From NCBI GenBank assembly GCA_023412195.1, contig JAEYNZ010000023.1, positions 19,815-83,814 on the forward strand: a DNA stretch of 64,000 bases, in the 5' to 3' direction. The stretch is from Bacteroidota bacterium. GTDB taxonomy: Bacteria > Bacteroidota > Bacteroidia > Bacteroidales > Prolixibacteraceae. Under the pieces are notes generated by a model. The model had not been told where the DNA came from. It saw only the letters and a program-made list of their open reading frames with translations, and did not search any database. The position numbers were made by a program, and so were the translations under genes. Below, one piece after another: positions 56,995 through 64,000 of the stretch (positions are counted from its first letter, which is position 1; every line of letters begins with the position of its first letter).

Positions 56995-57016
56995 AAAACT
57001 GAAATAATACAGTTTT
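56995..57016. promoter_or_regulatory. Candidate operator, palindrome AAAACTG-N8-CAGTTTT
   Basis: Perfect 7-base arms with an 8-base A/T-rich spacer, 22 bp in all, lying 55 bp from the regulator start and 76 bp from the start of the divergent cluster. It is placed about -45 relative to the -7 box of the Crp/Fnr gene, a common position for activation by this family. The link to this regulator is inference. Confidence 0.55.
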
Positions 57017-57044
57017 ATACCTTTTATATGCCATGCCCGGTTTC

Positions 57045-57075
57045 TTGTCCTAACCCGGCCACAGACTTAATTTTG
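57045..57075 (+). promoter_or_regulatory. Promoter of the thiol-redox cluster
   Basis: TTG at 57045-57047, 20 bases, then TAATTTTG at 57068-57075, followed by the ATG at 57092. This matches the TTG-N17-23-TAnnTTTG pattern. Confidence 0.65.
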
Positions 57076-57091
57076 CATCAAAGATAAAAAG

Positions 57092-57454
57092 ATGAAAAAA
57101 CGAGTGGCTATACCGGTAATCAATAATGTTCTGAGCGAGTACTTCGGTCAGTGCAGCCATTACGAGATTTATGAATCAGATGGCAGAACTGCTGTATGGA
57201 CAAAAACAGCATTGCCACATGAGATGACTGTGTCACAATTGCCGGGATGGCTCGAAGAACAGGGGATAACCGATGTGATTGCCTTTAGGGTGAATCCTGC
57301 AGTAATTCATCTGTTTGCTTCGAGAAAGGTCAATCTTTTCGTGGGAGTGCCAGTTGATAGCCCTCAGAAACTGATTGAATCTTACCTGCAGGGAAAACTG
57401 GAATCGGACGAGAACATCATCAAAGAATTGGTACAATATTCAACGGAAAGATAA
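57092..57454 (+). CDS. NifX/NifB-C-terminal-like (dinitrogenase cofactor family) protein
   Basis: The 120-residue protein belongs to the NifX/NafY-like ferredoxin-fold family: MKKRVAIPVINNVLSEYFGQCSHYEIYESDG, ALPHEMTVSQLPGWLEEQGITDVIAF, and VGVPVDSPQKLIESYLQGKLES. In nitrogen fixers it carries the iron-molybdenum cofactor, but small stand-alone members like this occur in many anaerobes and probably bind other metal clusters. A Cys (QCSHY) is available near the N-terminus. No nif genes are present. First gene of the redox cluster, 37 bp before the thioredoxin-like gene. Confidence 0.85.
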   Translation: MKKRVAIPVINNVLSEYFGQCSHYEIYESDGRTAVWTKTALPHEMTVSQLPGWLEEQGITDVIAFRVNPAVIHLFASRKVNLFVGVPVDSPQKLIESYLQGKLESDENIIKELVQYSTER

Positions 57455-57491
57455 TAATACAAGTTAATTTCAAATTTTAAAAATACTTATT

Positions 57492-57848
57492 ATGAAGTTA
57501 TTACAAACAAATCTGCATGAGATTGAAACAGCAGCAGAACTCGAAAAGATCATCAATGAAAATGAAAATGTAATGGTATGCTGTGGCCGCATGGGCCCGA
57601 TGTGTATGCCGGTGTATGATGTAATGGAAGAGCTGGAAGAGGAACGTAGTGATGTAAAATTTGCTGTAATGGCATTTGACAGTCCCGAGGCAGGAATCAT
57701 CCGTAATGCACCAGAGTGCCGTGGCTTTATGGGGCTACCCTTTACCATGTACTACAAAAATGGAAAAGTTGCCCATGCCACCAGCAGCATTCAGAATATG
57801 AAGCAGATAACCTCGATACTGGATAAGCAGTTTGCTGAAAAGGTATAA
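57492..57848 (+). CDS. Thioredoxin-fold protein with atypical active site
   Basis: The 118-residue protein has the size and end of a thioredoxin: DVKFAVMAFDSPEAG, the cis-Pro loop GLPFTMYYKNGKVAHATSS, and a last helix ITSILDKQF. The active-site loop is unusual: VMVCCGRMGPMCMPVYDVMEEL, with Cys30, Cys31 and Cys38 instead of WCGPC. A fourth Cys lies in PECRGF. It ends 3 bp before trxB, so TrxB is the obvious electron donor. I do not recognise a characterised relative with this spacing. Confidence 0.75.
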   Translation: MKLLQTNLHEIETAAELEKIINENENVMVCCGRMGPMCMPVYDVMEELEEERSDVKFAVMAFDSPEAGIIRNAPECRGFMGLPFTMYYKNGKVAHATSSIQNMKQITSILDKQFAEKV

Positions 57849-57851
57849 GAA

Positions 57852-58772
57852 ATGGACGAAGTATTTGATGTAATGATCATTGGCGCAGGGGCAGCCGGAC
57901 TTACAGCCGGTATTTACACCTCGCGCGCCAAACTTTCAACCCTCATTTTGAATGAAGGAGCCGTGGGTGGGCAGATGGTGCTTACTGAAGAAATTGCCAA
58001 TTATCCGGGGGTTCTTTCTACCAAAGGATATATGCTTGCAAATACCATGAAGCAACAGGCCAAGTCATTTGGTTGTAAGATTAAGTCGAATATTAAAATA
58101 GCTGGTTATCGTCTGGAAGGAAAAGTTAAGTCAGTCGAACTTGAAGACGGAAGAAGCTTTAAGGCAAAGACTGTGATTCTGACTCCAGGAGGAAGGCCCC
58201 GGTCTTTAAATATACCGGGCGAAGAGCAGTATAAGGGGACAGGAATTTCATACTGCGCTACCTGCGACGGAGACTTTTTCACAGGCAAGGAAGTAGTGGT
58301 GGTAGGAGGGGGCAACTCTGCACTGGAAGAGGCTGTAGCATTGACCCACCATGCATCTAAAGTTACTATCGTACATCAGTTTAACCACTTCCAGGCTTTC
58401 AAACATGCCATTGAAGAAGCACAGAACAATCCAAAAATCCATTTTATTATGGAGTCGGAACTGCGTGGTTTCTATGGCAATGGCGTATTGCAGAAAGTTG
58501 AAATAGAACATTTGCCTACAGGGAAAAGAAGTGAGCTTAAAACCGATGGCACCTTCATTTTTGCAGGATACCAGCCTAACACCGAAAGCCTGAAGGACCT
58601 GGTGCAACTAAATGAACGCAATGAGATTGTAGTGGACCCGGTGATGAAAACCAATGTTGAAGGTGTGTTTGCAGCCGGTGACTGCATTGTCAAAAGGTAC
58701 AGGCAGGTAACCACTGCAGTTGCTGAAGGCACCATTGCTGCCCTGAGTGCGGCAGAATATTTAAGAAGTTAA
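57852..58772 (+). CDS. trxB: Thioredoxin reductase (NADPH)
   Basis: This flavoenzyme passes electrons from NADPH to thioredoxin. The 306-residue protein has two dinucleotide sites, VMIIGAGAAGLTAGIYTSRA (FAD) and VVVVGGGNSALEEA (NADPH). The redox pair is Cys135-Ala-Thr-Cys138-Asp in YCATCDGDFF, and the terminal GVFAAGDCIVKRYRQVTTAVAEGTIAAL motif matches the family. It sits in the middle of the redox cluster and could serve both adjacent thioredoxin-fold proteins. Confidence 0.96.
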   Translation: MDEVFDVMIIGAGAAGLTAGIYTSRAKLSTLILNEGAVGGQMVLTEEIANYPGVLSTKGYMLANTMKQQAKSFGCKIKSNIKIAGYRLEGKVKSVELEDGRSFKAKTVILTPGGRPRSLNIPGEEQYKGTGISYCATCDGDFFTGKEVVVVGGGNSALEEAVALTHHASKVTIVHQFNHFQAFKHAIEEAQNNPKIHFIMESELRGFYGNGVLQKVEIEHLPTGKRSELKTDGTFIFAGYQPNTESLKDLVQLNERNEIVVDPVMKTNVEGVFAAGDCIVKRYRQVTTAVAEGTIAALSAAEYLRS

Positions 58773-58858
58773 AGGCAAAAATTTGTCATACCTGATTTAA
58801 GACAGACTTCTTCTTCAGGAAAAGCAGATATTTGCAAAAAAAGAAGATCAACAATATT

Positions 58859-59281
58859 ATGGCAAAACAAAAAGTAAGTGTAAAGTGGCTGAACAACTTG
58901 TCGTTTTCAGCTGATGTGAACGGTCATGAGATTATACTCGATGCAGCAGACGAGGTTGGGGGAGAAAACAAAGGGCCCCGGCCCAAGCCACTGTTGCTGA
59001 CTGCCCTTGCCGGCTGCACGGGTATGGATGTGGTTTCTGTGCTAAAGAAAATGCGCGTGGAACTGGATGATTTTAATGTAATTGTGGAAGGAGACCTGAC
59101 CGAAGAGCATCCAAAGCAGTTTATACAAATGCATGTGCTTTATGAATTCAAAGGAAAAAACCTCCCCGAGGAGAAACTCCAAAAAGCAGTGAACCTTTCA
59201 GAGGAACGGTATTGCGGCGTGAGTGCCATGTTCAGAAAAGCAATAGGCATCACCAGCGAGATCAGAATCCTTGAAAATTAA
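58859..59281 (+). CDS. OsmC-family thiol peroxidase-like protein
   Basis: The 140-residue protein starts at the ATG 58859 (a TTG at 58832 opens a longer frame). KPLLLTALAGCTGMDVVSVLKKMRVELDDFNV and SEERYCGVSAMFRKAIG place the two Cys residues of the OsmC active site. Members of the OsmC/Ohr family reduce organic hydroperoxides using thiols. It follows trxB by 86 bp and precedes a membrane thioredoxin by 5 bp. Confidence 0.88.
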   Translation: MAKQKVSVKWLNNLSFSADVNGHEIILDAADEVGGENKGPRPKPLLLTALAGCTGMDVVSVLKKMRVELDDFNVIVEGDLTEEHPKQFIQMHVLYEFKGKNLPEEKLQKAVNLSEERYCGVSAMFRKAIGITSEIRILEN

Positions 59282-59286
59282 AATGT

Positions 59287-59706
59287 ATGTCAACTACCTT
59301 GATTATTATTATTGCTGTCCTGGCCGTGCTTGTCGGAATGATAACCTACAATTATTACCGGATGAAAAACATGAAGCCGGTAGCCGACAGCTCAAAAATC
59401 AGGACGCTGGGAAGTAAGAATTTTATGCCAGTCATCCGCCGGGGAACTACCCTGGTGGATTTCTGGGCACCGTGGTGCGCACCCTGTAAAGTGGTTGCAC
59501 CTGTGTTGAATGATATTGCGGAAACAGAAAACCGGGTTACCATTGCAAAGGTCAATGTCGACCAGCACCAGCAGCTGGCACAAAAGTACAAGGTGCGCAG
59601 TATCCCTACCCTCATTATGTTCCGCGATGGCATTGAAGTGCAGCGCTATGTGGGTGTGAAAACAAAAAAGTTCCTGATGAATGAAATCCAGAAAGAACTG
59701 GGTTAA
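59287..59706 (+). CDS. Membrane-anchored thioredoxin
   Basis: The 139-residue protein has a single N-terminal membrane segment (TLIIIIAVLAVLVGMITYNYY, 4-24). A thioredoxin domain follows with VDFWAPWCAPCKVVAPVLNDI (Cys64, Cys67; CAPC instead of CGPC), VDQHQQLAQKYKVRSIPTLIMFRDG (cis-Pro) and a last helix. Topology is not settled: the Lys-rich stretch after the helix suggests a cytoplasmic domain. It ends the redox cluster; the next gene is 120 bp further on. Confidence 0.9.
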   Translation: MSTTLIIIIAVLAVLVGMITYNYYRMKNMKPVADSSKIRTLGSKNFMPVIRRGTTLVDFWAPWCAPCKVVAPVLNDIAETENRVTIAKVNVDQHQQLAQKYKVRSIPTLIMFRDGIEVQRYVGVKTKKFLMNEIQKELG

Positions 59707-59799
59707 CCCTTTTTCGTCACAGAAAATTTTTTCTTATCAGAATAAGAATTCCTGCCGGAAGGCCTGTTCTAAAAGTGAAGGCCTGCCGGTATAAATATT

Positions 59800-59807
59800 T
59801 ATCTTTG
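59800..59807 (+). promoter_or_regulatory. Candidate -7 box for the cyclase gene
   Basis: TATCTTTG fits TAnnTTTG and lies 19 bases before the cyclase ATG. No -33 box is visible. Confidence 0.4.
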
Positions 59808-59826
59808 CACTTCTAAAAGGTAAACT

Positions 59827-60462
59827 ATGAAACTCTTCGACTTGTCGCACCTGCTGAACAACAATACTACCGTCTATCCCGGAAAGGATAAACCCATTTT
59901 TACACCGGCAGCTTTTATTGAAAAGGAGGGCTACAGGGAGACGCACCTTGAGTTTGATTCGCACCTGGGTACACATATCGATGCACCGGCCCATATGCTC
60001 CCTGATGGCTTAACACTCGACCGCATGCCTGTTTCTGCCTTCTCCGGAAGGGCTGTCATCATTACAGTTCCAGAAGGAATGAAAAAGATAGGTCATGAAT
60101 TTCTGGCAACATATGCAGGGGATATAAAAGATGCAGAATTTATCCTGTTTAAGACCGGCTGGAGCAAATACTGGGAAACACCTCGTTATTTTGAAGATTT
60201 TCCCACCCTCACCACGGATGCCGTTCAATGGCTGCTGACATTTCCGCTCAATGGAATTGGGTTTGATGCCATATCTGCCGATCCTGTTGAGAGTACCAAT
60301 TTTCCAAACCATTATCTCATCTTTGAAAAAGGCCTTTTAATAATAGAAAACCTAAAGTTTCCTGATGAACTGACTGTTACCACTGGAGAATTTACATGTT
60401 TCCCTTTACCCTTTGAAAATGCAGACGGGTCTCCTGTAAGGGCAGTTTTCAGAATTCAGTAA
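59827..60462 (+). CDS. Cyclase-family protein (kynurenine formamidase-like)
   Basis: The 211-residue protein belongs to the metal-dependent cyclase/formamidase family: LFDLSHLLNNNTTVYPGKDKPIF, then HLGTHIDAPAHMLPDG, the metal-binding HxGTHxDAPxH motif, and ISADPVESTNFPNHYLIFEKGLLIIENL. Substrates in this family range from N-formylkynurenine to polyketides. No kynurenine genes are near, so the role is open. Confidence 0.9.
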   Translation: MKLFDLSHLLNNNTTVYPGKDKPIFTPAAFIEKEGYRETHLEFDSHLGTHIDAPAHMLPDGLTLDRMPVSAFSGRAVIITVPEGMKKIGHEFLATYAGDIKDAEFILFKTGWSKYWETPRYFEDFPTLTTDAVQWLLTFPLNGIGFDAISADPVESTNFPNHYLIFEKGLLIIENLKFPDELTVTTGEFTCFPLPFENADGSPVRAVFRIQ

Positions 60463-60509
60463 AAAAAGATTTAGGTGAACTATAATCCGGTGAATAATTT
60501 TCAATCCCT

Positions 60510-61286
60510 TCAAATGGCTATTTCACCAATCAGGTATGTAGTCGCATATCCTCCTATGTCCACCCTGTCGCCCCTGTACTTGCAGTGAATGATTCCACCC
60601 CTCCTTGAAATTTGTTTAGCAACCATCTCCGTTTTATTCAGGCGTTCTGCCCAGTAAGGAATTAGCACGGTATGAGCTGAACCTGTTACCGGATCTTCAT
60701 TTACTCCAACTGCAGGCGCAAAAAACCGTGAAACAAAATCGAACTCCTTAGAGGGCGCTGTTGCAATAAGTCCCCTGTAGTTCAGCCTTCCAATTGCAGT
60801 AAAATCGGGCTGAAGATTTTTTATATCCTGCTCATGCTTAAAGATCATCATCAGATCTTCGGACCCCTGAATGCAAATTTCAGGCATGACACCTAATATA
60901 TGTTCTGTGTTTTCAGGAAGGTCAGCTTCTACAAGATCGGAAGCAGGAAAATCAAGGATGATCAGGCTTTCGTTCCTTGTTACTTTCAGCAGTCCGCTTT
61001 TTGAATGAAATGTAATGCTTTCACTTTGATAACCCATGTGACTGAACAGCACATGTGCCGAGGCCAGTGTGGCATGTCCGCAAAGGTTTACCTCGGTAGA
61101 GGGAGTAAACCACCTGATATGATAATCATCGCCTTTGGGTATAAAAAAGGCAGTTTCCGAGAGGTTGTTTTCCATGGCTATGTTCTGCATTACTGCATCC
61201 GGCAACCATTCCTGAAGCGGAACCACTGCAGCAGGGTTACCGCTGAAAACATGCTCTGCAAATGCATCAACCTGGTAAAGTTTCAT
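60510..61286 (-). CDS. PhzF-family isomerase-like protein
   Basis: A PhzF-fold protein of 258 residues made of two similar halves: MKLYQVDAFAEHVFSGNPAAVVPL, NNLSETAFFIP (catalytic Glu position), STEVNLCGHATLASAHVLF, and EDPVTGSAHTVLIPYWAERL in the second half. Family members act as isomerases on diverse acids; none of the phenazine genes is near. It is separated by 20 bp from the NhaC gene upstream on the same strand, so the two are probably co-transcribed. Confidence 0.92.
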   Translation of the reverse strand: MKLYQVDAFAEHVFSGNPAAVVPLQEWLPDAVMQNIAMENNLSETAFFIPKGDDYHIRWFTPSTEVNLCGHATLASAHVLFSHMGYQSESITFHSKSGLLKVTRNESLIILDFPASDLVEADLPENTEHILGVMPEICIQGSEDLMMIFKHEQDIKNLQPDFTAIGRLNYRGLIATAPSKEFDFVSRFFAPAVGVNEDPVTGSAHTVLIPYWAERLNKTEMVAKQISRRGGIIHCKYRGDRVDIGGYATTYLIGEIAI

Positions 61287-61306
61287 TTCCTGCTATTATT
61301 TGGAAT

Positions 61307-62773
61307 TCAATCAATAATTACTTCTTTTGAAGCTGCATGAGATTCACCTTTTCCTATGCGCCTGATTTTGATATTCAGATATGCAAACAGGATGGTCATC
61401 AGTGGACTGATAATATTGAAGAAGGCATAGGGAGCATAAGCCATGGTGTCGACTCCAAGCACCCTCGACTGGGTTGCACCGCATGTATTCCATGGCACAA
61501 GCACCGAAGTCATTGTGCCACTGTCCTCCAATGTGCGGCTTAATACCTCTGGCTTCAACCCTTTATCTTCGAAAGTTTTCCGGAACATGCGCCCGGGTAC
61601 TACAATTGCAAGGTATTGATCTGAGGCCGTTGTATTAAAGAAAATGCATGTAGCAACCGTAGAAGCAACCAGGCTGCCGGTACTTCTGGCATATTTTACA
61701 ATGGGCATGGTGATTCTCCTGAGCAGGCCTGCCGATTCCATGATACCCCCGAACACCATCGCCGAAAGTATAAGCCATACGGTATCGAGCATTCCACGCA
61801 TGCCATAGGTGCTCATCAGTTCATTCACACTTTCATCGGATGTCGACAGCGAGATATTTCCAAACATCGACTGCATCACGGAGATGTATGAATCTTTTAC
61901 ATAACTTCCGGTTGCGCCAGCCACATCTCTTACCACTTCCGGCTGAAAAATGACTGCAAAGATGCCGCCCAGTAACGTACCTGCAAGCAGGGCAGGCAAT
62001 GGAGGAACTTTTAAAATAATGATTGTAAGCAGAATTGCTGGCACTAAAAACAATAGGGGTGAGGTGTTGAACGTGCCATCAATCGCTGTTTTTACAATTG
62101 TAATGTTATCCAAAGCACTCGTATAATCGGAACTGAAACCAATTGCCAGAAAAATTATTAACGTAATTGTCATCGAGGGTATCGTTGTATAAAACATGTA
62201 CCTGATGTGGGTGAAAAGATCTGTTCCCGCCATTGCGGGCGCAAGATTGGTTGTATCGCTTAGTGGTGAAATCTTATCACCAAAATATGCCCCGCTTATG
62301 ATAGCCCCTGCGACAATCGCTTCATTCATTCCCAATGCTTTACCAATACCGAGCAATGCAATACCAATGGTGGCTACAGTCGACCATGAACTGCCTGTGG
62401 CAACGCTGACAATAGATCCAACAATGACTGCTGTAAACAGAAACATTTTCGGGCTTATGATATCCAGTCCGTAGTAGATCATCACAGGTACTACTCCGCT
62501 TAACATCCATGTACCTGCAAGCGATCCAATCATAAGCAGGATCAGGATGGAAGGCATGGCAGATCCAATGGTGCTTACTACTTTATCCCTGATAGTAGCC
62601 CACTTGTACCCAAGCTTCCATGCAATTATTCCGGCCAGCGCAGCAGCAAGCATCAGTGCAATCTGGTTGGCTCCCGCCAGCGTGTCTTCGAAAAGAATTA
62701 CATTCGATGTCAGCAGGCCTATCAGGACAAGAACAGGAATAAGAGCTGCAACCAGGGATGCTTCCTTCTTCAT
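61307..62773 (-). CDS. NhaC-family Na+/H+ antiporter
   Basis: The 488-residue membrane protein has about 11-12 helices. SGAYFGDKISPLSDTTNLAPAMAGTDLFTHIRYMFYTTIPS is the diagnostic NhaC segment, and CIFFNTTASDQYLAIVVPGRMFRK and LEDSGTMTSVLVPWNTCGATQSRVLGV are also typical. It exchanges sodium (or, in relatives, malate/lactate) for protons. Whether it carries Na+ or organic acids is not clear. The PhzF gene follows after 20 bp. Confidence 0.92.
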   Translation of the reverse strand: MKKEASLVAALIPVLVLIGLLTSNVILFEDTLAGANQIALMLAAALAGIIAWKLGYKWATIRDKVVSTIGSAMPSILILLMIGSLAGTWMLSGVVPVMIYYGLDIISPKMFLFTAVIVGSIVSVATGSSWSTVATIGIALLGIGKALGMNEAIVAGAIISGAYFGDKISPLSDTTNLAPAMAGTDLFTHIRYMFYTTIPSMTITLIIFLAIGFSSDYTSALDNITIVKTAIDGTFNTSPLLFLVPAILLTIIILKVPPLPALLAGTLLGGIFAVIFQPEVVRDVAGATGSYVKDSYISVMQSMFGNISLSTSDESVNELMSTYGMRGMLDTVWLILSAMVFGGIMESAGLLRRITMPIVKYARSTGSLVASTVATCIFFNTTASDQYLAIVVPGRMFRKTFEDKGLKPEVLSRTLEDSGTMTSVLVPWNTCGATQSRVLGVDTMAYAPYAFFNIISPLMTILFAYLNIKIRRIGKGESHAASKEVIID

Positions 62774-63020
62774 TCAGTTGATATCTTTTTGTTTAAACAG
62801 CAAACTAACACAATTAAACTTAAAAATCTTTTATCCTGAAAAAGATATTTCTGAAAATTTGTCATTACTATACCCCAGAATAGGTTTTGGCTTACATTCT
62901 GAACATGAACAATTAATTAAAACATGGCTGTATTAAATGATCCTTCAGAACAAATTATTCAATTTTATGTATAGAATAATTAATTGTGGTTATTTTCGTT
63001 TTTAAGTAAAAAAGAATTAG

Positions 63021-64000
63021 ATGAAGGGACCTTACCTGATACTTTGTTTCCTGTTGTTATTTGCAGTACCCGAGATTAATGCCCAGAGAAGCAATGGCCT
63101 GACTGTGGAAGGCACAGTTTCCGTAGAAAAAGGTTCCGTCGACGGGGCAGTGATAGATATTTTCCGCAATGGCAGAAAAACAGAAAACTATGGCATTGGA
63201 TCTAACGGACGGTATAAACTGGAACTAAACTACGGCTATGACTTTATCCTGAATTTTACCCGTAAGGATAACTTCCCCATCAGAATAGCTGTTGACACGC
63301 GCGTCCCCCAGAATGTACTTCAATCGGACCCACGATTTCCCCCCTTTCCCCTGAATATAAAACTGTTCACAGAAATCAGCGGAATTGACAAAACCTTTTC
63401 CGAGAACATTGTCCTTAAAATTTATTACAGCGAAAGCGTCGATAATTTCATATCTGAGCTTTTTTACAATGAAACTCAGATCAAACAGCTGATCGATCAG
63501 GCCATTCTTCAATCGGTACAGATAGAAAAAGTTGCCGATAACCTGGATGGTATTGCAAAGGCTGAAATGGCAGAACTGCGAAGGGAGTACGACAAGCTGA
63601 TCAAGGCAGCTGAAAATGAATACAACCGCGAGGAGTTCCTTAATGCCCTCGACGGATATAAGGCTGCAAGTAAAATTTTTCCAAAGGAGCCTTATCCGCA
63701 CGACAGGATAGCTGAAATAAACGATCTCCTGGGAATTATGATGCTTGCACAGGAAAGGGAGCAGGCACTTAAAGATCGTCTTCAGGCTCTTATTACACAA
63801 GGCGATCTTCAGTTCGGCCAGAAACAGTATGAGGATGCCAGGAGTTCCTATCAACGTGCATTGTCGGTAGATGCCGATAATGCCCATTCAAAGGAACGGA
63901 TTATCCAGATCGATGAAATCCTTGGACAGGCGCAGGCTGACAAGGAGTATAAAAGTCTTATTACCCGTGGCGATAATTCATTCGACGAACTGCTTTATGC
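63021..64000 (+). CDS. Exported TPR-type protein, cut by right window edge
   Basis: This frame stays open to the end of the window. The 326 visible codons start MKGPYLILCFLLLFAVPEINAQ, a Sec signal peptide. A short beta-sandwich-like region follows (LTVEGTVSVEKGSVDGAVIDIFRNGRK...NGRYKLELNYGYDFILNFTRKD), resembling the carboxypeptidase-regulatory-like domain. After that come helical repeats with TPR character (EFLNALDGYKAASKIFPKEPYPHDRIAEI and QYEDARSSYQRALSVDADNAHSKERI). The first two stretches are each followed by a matching LITQGD or LITRGD start. The total length and C-terminus are unknown. It probably acts in the periplasm or at the outer membrane. Confidence 0.8.
   Translation, partial: MKGPYLILCFLLLFAVPEINAQRSNGLTVEGTVSVEKGSVDGAVIDIFRNGRKTENYGIGSNGRYKLELNYGYDFILNFTRKDNFPIRIAVDTRVPQNVLQSDPRFPPFPLNIKLFTEISGIDKTFSENIVLKIYYSESVDNFISELFYNETQIKQLIDQAILQSVQIEKVADNLDGIAKAEMAELRREYDKLIKAAENEYNREEFLNALDGYKAASKIFPKEPYPHDRIAEINDLLGIMMLAQEREQALKDRLQALITQGDLQFGQKQYEDARSSYQRALSVDADNAHSKERIIQIDEILGQAQADKEYKSLITRGDNSFDELLY

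Noticed and set aside
57092..57454. Nitrogen-fixation gene
   Set aside because: The NifX-like family is broad; no nifHDK or nifB is present, and neighbours are thiol-redox genes.
63225..63887. 220-codon minus-strand open frame near the right edge
   Set aside because: It is antisense to the signal-peptide-bearing TPR-type frame starting at 63021, which runs off the window.
1..64000. tRNA, rRNA or known riboswitch genes
   Set aside because: I scanned the gaps by eye and saw no cloverleaf or conserved aptamer; a covariance-model search would be decisive.

Overview
The window looks like a chromosomal segment of an unnamed member of the Bacteroidota, most likely Bacteroidales/Marinilabiliales-like. 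The reasons are: start sites without strong Shine-Dalgarno sequences; promoters of the TTTG / TAnnTTTG type; many lipoprotein or Sec-exported enzymes; neighbour pairs I recall as common in this phylum (ftsK-lolA, aroQ back to back with xerD); and a metabolism built on PPi-dependent phosphofructokinase and ATP-type PEP carboxykinase. Coding density is high. I see no rRNA, tRNA, CRISPR array, prophage or transposase.

Layout. 1-6.7 kb: ornithine carbamoyltransferase (cut by the left edge) and carbamate kinase, then FtsK and a LolA-like chaperone, then pyruvate kinase. 6.7-12 kb: aroQ and xerD, PEP carboxykinase, and a large MscS-type channel. 12-21 kb, all on the minus strand: an MFS exporter, an S9 lipoprotein peptidase, a glucan block (TreZ, GH13 alpha-glucosidase, beta-propeller glycosidase-like protein) and a GNAT acetyltransferase. 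21-24.5 kb: fumC and rpiA, flanked by the two most repeat-rich intergenic regions. 24.5-32.3 kb: two L,D-transpeptidases, then CopA with an HMA-AraC fusion regulator and a sensor kinase, then a nucleotide-sugar-epimerase-like protein. 32.5-45 kb: ClC channel, Ntn asparaginase, cytidylate-kinase-like protein, FKBP lipoprotein, YyaL-type protein, prolyl oligopeptidase, CNNM/CorC transporter, PPi-phosphofructokinase. 45-55.7 kb: small outer-membrane protein, DUF4159, RsmE, a secreted Gfo/Idh oxidoreductase with a TIM-barrel isomerase, cellobiose phosphorylase (GH94), esterase, peroxiredoxin, CPBP protease, GtrA. 55.8-60.5 kb: ArfB, then a Crp/Fnr regulator divergent from a thiol-redox cluster (NifX-like protein, atypical thioredoxin, TrxB, OsmC, membrane thioredoxin), then a cyclase. 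60.5-64 kb: PhzF, NhaC and a truncated TPR-type exported protein.

How it fits together. Much of the window serves central carbon flow (pyk, pckA, PFP, fumC, rpiA) and polysaccharide use (GH94, GH13, TreZ, Gfo/Idh pair), with envelope maintenance and thiol/metal homeostasis alongside. The least explained content is non-coding. Two ~115-bp elements, at 21.7 kb and 45.0 kb, are each built from 11-bp-phased short units with dyad symmetry. Their unit sequences differ, but the architecture and a trailing GGCCATG are shared. There is also a 143-bp tandem repeat at 24.2 kb. A clean 7-8-7 palindrome lies in front of the Crp/Fnr gene and the redox cluster.
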